NCBI GenBank assembly: GCA_022605425.2
Contig: CM061255.1
Coordinates: forward strand, 496,001-560,000
Source of the DNA: Hamiltosporidium tvaerminnensis
Lineage: Eukaryota > Microsporidia > Dubosqiidae
Reading direction: 5' to 3'
DNA: 64,000 nucleotides
Shown here: in pieces, positions 56,296-64,000 of the stretch
How the letters are laid out: every line of letters begins with the position of its first letter
How positions within the stretch are numbered: the stretch's first letter is position 1
Position numbers and translations under genes: made by a program
The notes under the pieces: model-generated
The model's input: only the letters and a program-made list of their open reading frames with translations
Told to the model about the DNA's origin: nothing
Database searches by the model: none

Positions 56296-58065
56296 GAGCT
56301 TTATACATTTAAATTCAGTCTTATTTTTTTTTAATTTGATTGTGGAATGATGGGTTCGACAATCAATAGCCTTTTCTGTGTTTTGTGCAATTTTTTTTTT
56401 CAAAACATATATACCTGTGGCGGTTATTTATGTTTGAATAATTTATATCGTAAATAAAAATCAGCTTTTTTAGGTATTTCCATTCATTAGTCAAATTCAA
56501 AGCTGCAGGTTCAAAAAATAAAATGTATTTGTATATTTTTTTTTGCTGTAAAGAATTTTTCGCCTGTGATTATATATCATTCGGAAGGTTTGAGCGGTGT
56601 AAAACATTTGATGCATTTCATTGCAAAAGTTTCATAAATTCGACATAGATCTTAATACGATAGAATTTTTTTTTATTCAATTATATATTGTCGTTTCGGT
56701 TGAACGGAGCATCATGAAGCTATATAATTGGTTCAAATATGACTAAGTTACTTGATGAGATTATCTTCATTAAATTATCTAACATTGATGAGAATTGCTA
56801 ATTAATGATAAGTTATATTATTGGTCACGTATAGATATTAATATACGTAGATTTTAAATAAATTTGTCTTTCACAGTAATGTTTTATTTGCCTTGAAAGA
56901 AATCAGTGGTAGGTATCGCAAATCCAACCCCATCCATAACTCAGACCATCCATTACTTTGTAGAAAACAATGCTAAATGAGCTATGCAATCCCGACAGCA
57001 ATCGATAAATTTAAAGGGGCTTTAAAAATATTTTTTTAAACTCGAGAATTGGGGGGGGGACATATTTAGCGAACTGAAAACATTTAAAACATTTTGCTGC
57101 AACATAAAGCAACTCTGCTGTGTCTGAAGTATGGACTAGTACAAAGGAACGAAATTAATTCAATCCAGTCATAGACTTGAATACAACTAAGTATTTTTTT
57201 AAAATGAAATGCGATCCTGTGGTGATTGTAACGAATCGCGTTTTTAGCTTAATATATTCCCGTTTTCAAAAGAGCTTTTATCAAACAAAAATATAAAGAA
57301 GATATAATACCATGTTTTAGCCTGTTATTTGACTATATTTGATATTCTTGATTGATATTTTTTCATCCCAAACTAAATAATGAAAAGTTTATTGTGTAAA
57401 AAAAATATTATAGATCTCTTACTTTTATTTTTTTTAGTTTTTGATAAATGAAATATTTGAAAAAAATAATTTAATCCAAAAAAAGAACACAAATACATTT
57501 AATTGAGGATAATTTTAAATAAATCCTCTGTCTTATTGTCTAATCAAATTATTTATACAGTTTCTGTTCTGTTTACGCAATCTTTTTTTTACAAATTTTC
57601 GGAAAATAGTAAACAATTTGAAACTACATAACTTGCTTTAATTTATGTCATTTGTGATGTTTTTGTGCTTTATTTTGCTTCAAATGTCATTTAACACCCT
57701 ATTTGTAAGTAATGTATTGATTAGTAATTTACGGATATGACATATATTGTATTCTAATTGTAAGATTTTAGTTTGTCCAAGAAACATAAGTATATAAATA
57801 TGCTAATTGTTAGATCTAAAATAAGTATCAGCTAAAAAGTCTGCAATTAAGTTAGATTTAAAAATAGAACAAGCGTTTATTCATGGTGTTTTCGAAAAAA
57901 AGAATTCATATATTTTTAAATTATAAATAGTAAAAAATCCAATTGATAATTTATTAAATAATTTTTTAATCAAATCTTTTGATTGAAATTTTTTCATCTT
58001 TATCGGTGAAATTCGGATTTTAGTTTATTTTGACATAATAATGCTTAAATGTATAATTGGATATC
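56296..58065. other. Spacer, nothing recognised
   Basis: AT-rich, with a G9 run near 57051. No gene or repeat was recognised, although the stretch 56880-57180 is less AT-rich and may be old mobile DNA. Confidence 0.4.
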
Positions 58066-61000
58066 ATGGGTAGAAAGAAAAATGTTAGCAGCTAAACATT
58101 AAAAAATAATAAAATAAAGGCTGCAAACGACGCTGAAGAGGTGAATAAAAGTGAAAGTGACATACAAAAATGCGAGCTACACCCACCGGCGAATTCCCTA
58201 CCTTCCTCCTCCTGCACAACAACCACACATCCACCACCAAGCCAAACATGCAGTAACATGCAAAATAATGGGCTTTTCACCTTACCTTCGCCTAATACCC
58301 CACTTCCTTCTTCAGTTGAAGTTCTGCGTGCGAACTATCGTACGACATGACAAGCCCCTGTACTCTAGCTATTCCTGAAAGTAACAGGCTAGTTGCATTG
58401 CGGACGATATATGATTACGTAACAGCCCACCCAAAGAAAGCGCCTCGGATTGTTTTTTTTTGTAGTACAGAAAAGGTTTTAAAGAATGCCAAGAAACTAC
58501 TGAACAGAGCTTCACAGGTTCTATAATGAGAAATCCAACAGCGCTGTAACTCTTGAAGAAGAATAAATATTAGCACAAAGTGAGATGGGCGCAAGTAATA
58601 TCAGAGGAGGATGGAGAGCGACGTAGAATCGCCACTTGTCTCGCCGATACAAGCACCCTGACCGAAACCACGGAGTACATAAACCTGAGAGATAAATTTT
58701 TGAGTAAAATCAAAGAAATCTCGGGAAAAGAAATTGGAAAAGTAGTGGTCGAACTAGAAAAAATCCAAATGAATTGGTTGATAGTAAAATTCTGGATCTC
58801 ATTAATCGAGTAGTCGGTGAATATGCAAGAGCTCATGTACCTGAGTCAATTACGTAAGCCGCGTATATCAAGCAAGCTGCGCAGGTATGCTATGAAGAGG
58901 CAAAAAGTAAAGAAATGCCTAGATTCGCTTGGAAGGAAAACATAGAAAGTAAAATGTCTAAGTTAGTACTTTCCAAAGATCTCCTCGAGAAAGCTCGTAA
59001 GCAGGAAAAGCTTTCCACTTCCAAGACGAAAAGCCTAAGAAAATCATGCGAGGATTTAATTTGAACTTGAAAAGTGAAACTGATCTTTCTGAAGCTTTAG
59101 TTAAAAAGAATTAGTCTTTGAATGCTTACCAGAAAAAAATTACAATGCATGAAAGTAGGAAAAAATTCGGAAAAGAGAATCGTATGTTTGAGCTTTTCCG
59201 AGGTCTATTTTATCGTGGTTATCTGAGCGTGTGGAATCCGAGCATGTGGTCAGTCGTGATGAAATTGTGAGTTTTTGGTCTACAATGTGGAACAAAAATG
59301 ATGACACATTCACGTATAATGACTATTTGATTCCTTTTCTATCAGATAATCATCCAACCACGTTTCCTTCACTTGATGAATTTGTAAGTATCATTAATTT
59401 GCTTCCCAATTTAAAGATCCCAGAATTGACAGTATTTATAATTTTTTCATCAAGAAACTTACAAATCTTCACAAATATCTTTATGATATTGTGAAGGTTT
59501 TATGTTTAGAAAGAACACCTCAAGCTGATTGTTTTTAGTGGGGGCTTACTTATTTGATACCCAATTGAATTTCAAAAAGAGGCTCTGACTACAGGCCAAT
59601 CACTTTTATGTCCAACCTCTACAAGTTAACGACTAAGTGTGTAACGAAAGTCGTTCAACTTGAAGTGGAAAGGCGAGGGTTGCTTGCAGAGAACCAATTA
59701 GGGGCGGTAAGAGGTGGGCAGGGAGCAAAAGAGCAGGCTCTACTGAATATTGCCTTAAATAAAGAGTATGGAAATAATCTTAAGGCAACATGGATTGATG
59801 TTAAAAAAGCTTATGATTCAATAGATCATGCTTATTTAACTCAATGCATTGAAAACCTTAATTTACCTGATTGGTTCCTGAAATTTATTAAGGTAATTAT
59901 ATCAAAATGGAAAATTGATATATCAGTAGGGCCTGAAAAAATCATGAGCAAGAAGATTGAGAGAGGGATTCTACAAAGAGATAGTTTGTCACCTTTGTTA
60001 TTTGTGTTGTGTATGGATCCATTAAGCCAAAAGCTTACTGAAAAATACACAAAGGTGACAGTACAAACAGATGCAGAATCCCATTCTACTAATCATCTCT
60101 TGTTTCTTGATATCTCAAGCTCCTTGCTAAAGACAGTTTGACATTGAGTGCTATGACAGACGAGGCAAAGGAATTTTTAGAGGTGATTGGCTTGGAGATT
60201 AACAAAGAGAAGTCAGCCACAAATGATAAGTGTTGTGAAGATATTGCTACTCTTCTAGAAGGTGTTAGTGTTTACAAATATTTAGGACTAATAGAAGACA
60301 GCAGAGAAGCTCCAAACTGTAGCTCATTTGAAGAAGTACAAAGCAAACTTATATCAAGAGTTTAAAGTTTTTGTCAGACTAGATTAAATGCGAAAAATTT
60401 ATTTTCTGCAATCAATCAACACTCGATATGTTGATCAATTATCACATAGGAGTATTTCGACTTGAATGGCTGACTTCTCTAAGTTAGATGATGCAGTGCG
60501 TGCGGTGTTGGTGAAGAATGAGATACATCTCCGCCCAGGATGAAAAGAGCGTTTGTATCTTCCTAGAAAAGAACTTGGAAGAGGCTTACATAGTGTTGAG
60601 TTGCGAAGCGAACATATGCTTCTGCAACTCTTGGATTGTCTGGAAAAAAGTAAAGAAATATCAACTAGACGAGCAGCAATCCTCAAGGTGGAGAATAATA
60701 ATAAAACCCATCTTGCACTAATAAAAGGCTTCTTAAAAGTAAAGTACAGGTTGGTAGAAGAAGTCACTAAGAAAAGTTTAGAAGAATCTCAACTTGCAAA
60801 ACTATTTAACGAAATAGAAAAACGAAAACTCCATTCAAAGTTATATATTGCAAGAAAAAATGAGCTTGTGAGTGTTAGTGACTCTTGAAGATGGTTAAAG
60901 AGAGGAAATATTAGGCCACAAAATGAAGCTGTGTTCTGCTATATCCAGGATAGAAATGTATTCTGGGGAGCAGATGGTATGTGTCAACATTGCGGGAAGT

Positions 61001-61856
61001 CTAGTAAGACAGTAGATCATCTATAAACTCGTGCTGAAAAAATCCTTGGTCATGACTATACTAGACGACATAATGAAGTGGTTAGATGCCTACACCTTCT
61101 TCTTCTAAATAGATATAAGTTTAAGTCCTCAAAACGAATAAGGAGCCACTCAGTTCAAGAAATTCTTGATAATGAGTATGCAGAGATAAGAGTGGACACC
61201 AGAATTAAAACTGATGTGCAAATTCGGAATAACAGACCGGACATATTTATTTATGATAAGAAGAAGAATAAGATAACACTCATTGAAGTAGGAATCACTT
61301 CCCAAGATTCACTTCAAATAGTTAAAACTGAAAAACTTAGGAAGTATAACCTATTAGCAAATGAGTTAGGTCTTATTTATAAGTGTAATGTTGAGATAAT
61401 CCTTTATGTGATGACCTGGGACTGTATTGTGACAAATACCATAAGGCATATATTAGAAGACTAGAAATACTAATAAATGCAGAGACATATATATAATCCA
61501 TAGTGCTATAGAAGACGGTCGAAACAATTTCTTTTGATCAACGAAGAGAACTTGAGCCAAGACCAAATGCCGAAGAGAGCTATGAGAGAGCCGAATTAAG
61601 TGATATTTTATGAGCTGAGAGGCATAAACAACCTCACCTCCTTTAAACCAAGTAAACAACTAGGAAGATGGTGCAAAACATTTAAAAGGAAAAAATGACA
61701 CACCCCTTATTTCAGAAGGAGGAACCACAGTTAAAGAACCGACAATAAATATAAACGATGAGTCATATTTAGAGAAAAAAAATGAATAGTTAAAATGATG
61801 GAAAGAATTATTTAAAAAAGAGAAAATTTGTTAGCCCAGAATTTTAATATAATAAA
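58066..61856 (+). pseudogene. Decayed full-length retrotransposon, copy E
   Basis: Covers the whole element, from MGRKKNVSS at the original start to the 3' UTR (AGCCCAGAATTTTAATATAA at 61834). The frame is closed almost at once by a TAA in the ninth codon and again by many stops and indels. Long intact stretches remain, notably 59608-60141 with reverse transcriptase motifs A and B (DVKKAYDSID; GILQRDSLSP, where the motif-B Gly is Arg), while the FIDD motif is lost by a frameshift at ~60107. In the endonuclease part the zinc knuckle His codon is kept but followed by a stop. It is younger than copy D, because identity to the intact element is still high. Confidence 0.9.
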
Positions 61857-61995
61857 TTACAGCCAATTATAATAATTGGGAATTATTCATAATGCCTGGG
61901 CAATTTAAGAGGTAAACTAATGGAAAGTTACAAAATGATAAATTTAATAAAAATATTCTAATTGCTTGGAAATTTCGAATATAGATAGGAATCAA

Positions 61996-62262
61996 ATGCG
62001 CAACTTGTTGCAATTTGTATTTTTTCCTTTTATAATCACGATACATTCAGGCGTTCTTCTAAAAGATGCTTCATATCACTTAGATCAGTTTAATTCGGTT
62101 CACGAATTTTATTCTTTGGAAAAACAACGAACATTTATAAAGAAATACTGCAACAATTTTTTTCTAATCAAAATTAAAAAAAATAATTTTATGAAAATAA
62201 TCGTGTACTTTTTGAAGTTTAGGGTAGTACAAACAACATACCTTAAAGCATTGCTGATTTGA
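61996..62262 (+). CDS. Possible small secreted protein, 88 residues
   Basis: An ATG-started frame beginning MRNLLQFVFFPFIITIHSG, which has the form of a signal peptide, followed by a mixed-charge Lys/Phe/Ile-rich segment and TGA. It has no C-rich leader and no recognised homologue. It starts about 140 bases after copy E. In this AT-rich DNA such frames can occur by chance, so the call is weak. Confidence 0.3.
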   Translation: MRNLLQFVFFPFIITIHSGVLLKDASYHLDQFNSVHEFYSLEKQRTFIKKYCNNFFLIKIKKNNFMKIIVYFLKFRVVQTTYLKALLI

Positions 62263-63113
62263 CTACAAACATTAAACTAGGCACATTTTGCCAAATACTT
62301 ATCGAGTTATTAAAGTGACTATAGAAGTTATACTTGTATTAATATTAATCAGGTTATGTAATAAATAATGTTAGTTTCGTAAAATTATTAAAATTACTAA
62401 TTTTATCAAGCCTTATTCATAATGTATAGAATAATCAGGTTGTCTGCACTATATAATTTTATTTACTTTTACAGAACCGCCATATGTATTGTAAAAAGCC
62501 TTGATTTCAAATAACTTATATTAATTTAAAAATTTTTATTACTTCACAAATACGCTCTTGATTCATTAGAATTGATCATAGTTGAGATTGATGGTATTCT
62601 ATAAATTATTTGAAATGTTACTATGCGCTTCTTAATAGTACGTTGTAAAAAAAATATTTTTAAAGCTTATAATTTTTAAAGGTAGTAAGTAACTATCAAT
62701 GTGCTAATTTTTAACAGTAAGATTGCAACCGATTATTTATTCAGAGTTCGATTTTAATAATGTTTCTCTTTTGTTATTAATTAGAGATTTCATTTTTGTA
62801 CTATCAATTCATTTTGTAAAATAATGAATATTAAGAAGTACTAAAAACCAGGATAAACTTTTTCCTTAGTTGTTGTTAATTGCTGACATGTATAAAAATC
62901 TTTAAAAATATATCGTTTAATATATAAAACGATGAAAATGAGGTTAAAATATGTATTTATCATAGCTGATTATAAATTTTAAAGTTATTTTCGACAAAAA
63001 AAGAAGGATTAAATCGATTGTATTCTTATATTTGTGATTTGTCAAATTATCAAGTTTTTATACTTTTATTTAATTTTCTTAAAAAAAATTTAATAGTAAT
63101 TTTTTTTTCTTGC
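62263..63113. other. Spacer, nothing recognised
   Basis: AT-rich DNA upstream of the MSH5-like gene. Confidence 0.5.
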
Positions 63114-64000
63114 ATGAATATTTCAATTTTATATAAAAAGAATATTCTTGGTGTATGCATTCAGGATATGAAAGATCTTTTTATTGTACAAGATATTTAC
63201 GATACACATGAATGTGATATTTTAAAAGACATTATTCATACATTTGACATTCAAAAATGTTTTTATTCGTTGGATTTAAGTTTAGAGTGATATGAGTGTC
63301 TAGAAGAATGCCAGATAGAATTTGAAATGATAGTAACAAAAACGTATGAGAATTTGTCAGTAAAAAAACATTTAGAACAATTTATTGAAAAAGACAAATA
63401 TAAATTATCCATTTCGTGTTTATCATCGTTACTCATATTTTTTAATTGCCCAGAAATAATTAAGGAAATTATTGCCGATAACAAAAAAGTAAGTTGCGAA
63501 AATCGTTTTTTTGTCGGTAAGAAGGTAAAAACAGTAGAAACAATTAAAGATGAACGCCAAAATAACTTTAGAATGTGTAAACTAATAACATCTATCGGTG
63601 TTTATAATATTCATTTGCTTGATTTGCGTGAAACACTATTTCTTTCGCAATCTACAATGAAATCACTCTATTTATTGAAGGAAAAAAGACATCCGAATAT
63701 TAATATCTCAACTAAAAAAGATTTTTCTGTTATTGAAAAAATAGATTTCACTCAAACCACCATGGGGAAATCTCTTTTAAAGTTGTGGGTAAATTTTCCC
63801 CTTTTAAACATTAAAAAAATTAATGAAAGGCGAGAAATTATAGATTATATCATAAATAATAGTTTACAGACAAAAACAACCCAATTTTTAAAGATGTGTG
63901 TGTGTTTAGAAAAAAACAATAATAATTTCTATCAAAAAAACAAAAAAAGCTATTTTTTCAAACTAAGAAAATTTTTAATGGCATCTTATGAAATTACAAA
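63114..64000 (+). pseudogene. MSH5: MSH5-like MutS homologue, broken and cut by window edge
   Basis: MSH5 pairs with MSH4 to stabilise meiotic crossover intermediates. From the ATG at 63114 the frame gives ISILYKKNILGVCIQDMKDL, the typical MutS connector start, then stops at a TGA (63288-63290). Without any shift the same frame then stays open to the window end (over 230 codons) and carries a recognisable MutS core: LSQSTMKSLYLLKEKRHPN and TTMGKSLLKLWVNFPLLNIK followed by INERREIIDYI, a lever/clamp signature. It starts without the mismatch-recognition domain, and the sequence between is closest in layout to MSH5. The ATPase part would lie beyond the window. The lone TGA suggests a young pseudogene, a sequencing error or strain variation. 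MSH4 is a less likely alternative. Confidence 0.65.

Noticed and set aside
63288-63290. Reading the TGA as a sense codon (alternative genetic code)
   Set aside because: Other genes here (for example the split secreted gene) use TGA as a terminator and microsporidia use the standard code, so recoding is not needed.
63487-63492. GTAAGT as a microsporidian 5' splice site inside the MSH5-like gene
   Set aside because: The frame continues open through it and microsporidian introns are normally short and near the gene start. It does not remove the TGA, which lies upstream.

Overview
The window looks like a stretch of a gene-poor, strongly AT-rich microsporidian genome (an obligate intracellular, fungus-related parasite). 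Four things support this. All recognisable host genes are eukaryotic, intronless and shortened (CIA1, RIO2, RPS3, GPI8, UTP11, an MSH5-like fragment). Most of them carry a CCC-type motif 2-20 bases before the start codon, as is usual in microsporidia. A U2 snRNA gene is present. Very long AT-rich spacers separate the genes, as in expanded microsporidian genomes such as Hamiltosporidium or Edhazardia. The species is inferred, not proven.

Layout. 1-15.4 kb has no host gene. It holds a copy of a ~730-bp non-coding repeat (called R730 here), a decayed integrase-type transposon (7.5-9.2 kb), two 5'-truncated copies of a non-LTR retrotransposon facing each other (9.7-12.35 kb), and a second, young R730 copy (14.1-14.9 kb). 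15.5-18.05 kb carries CIA1 and RIO2 on the minus strand. 22.5-24.7 kb holds a putative secreted protein split by a frameshift at a run of ten A. 30.1-32.0 kb encodes a secreted proline-rich repeat protein. 35.1-36.4 kb is another truncated retrotransposon. 37.8-38.8 kb has a 44-codon ORF and RPS3, followed by a decayed retrotransposon that itself contains a SINE-like insertion. 43.8-44.6 kb is GPI8. 49.7-53.6 kb is an apparently intact retrotransposon with a 1253-residue ORF, sitting directly downstream of a U2 snRNA gene. UTP11 follows at 54.2 kb. 58.1-61.9 kb is a decayed full-length retrotransposon. The right edge holds the start of an MSH5-like gene broken by one stop codon.

The mobile fraction has four layers. 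(1) A non-LTR retrotransposon with a C-terminal zinc knuckle and a restriction-like endonuclease (R2/R4/Dong-type organisation): one intact copy plus seven truncated or decayed ones, with 11-14 bp target-site duplications where these can be read. (2) The R730 repeat: no coding capacity, 12-13 bp target-site duplications, four well-preserved copies (one of them older), one worn full-length copy and several relics. Its duplication length and A/T-rich 3' end resemble those of the retrotransposon, so it may be a non-autonomous partner. (3) A ~220-250 bp SINE-like family with two copies. (4) One KRBA2-like integrase relic.

The host genes do not form an operon. Three of them (RIO2, RPS3, UTP11) belong to small-subunit ribosome production or structure. 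CIA1 belongs to cytosolic Fe-S assembly, GPI8 to GPI anchoring, and the two signal-peptide proteins probably act at the cell or spore surface or in the host.
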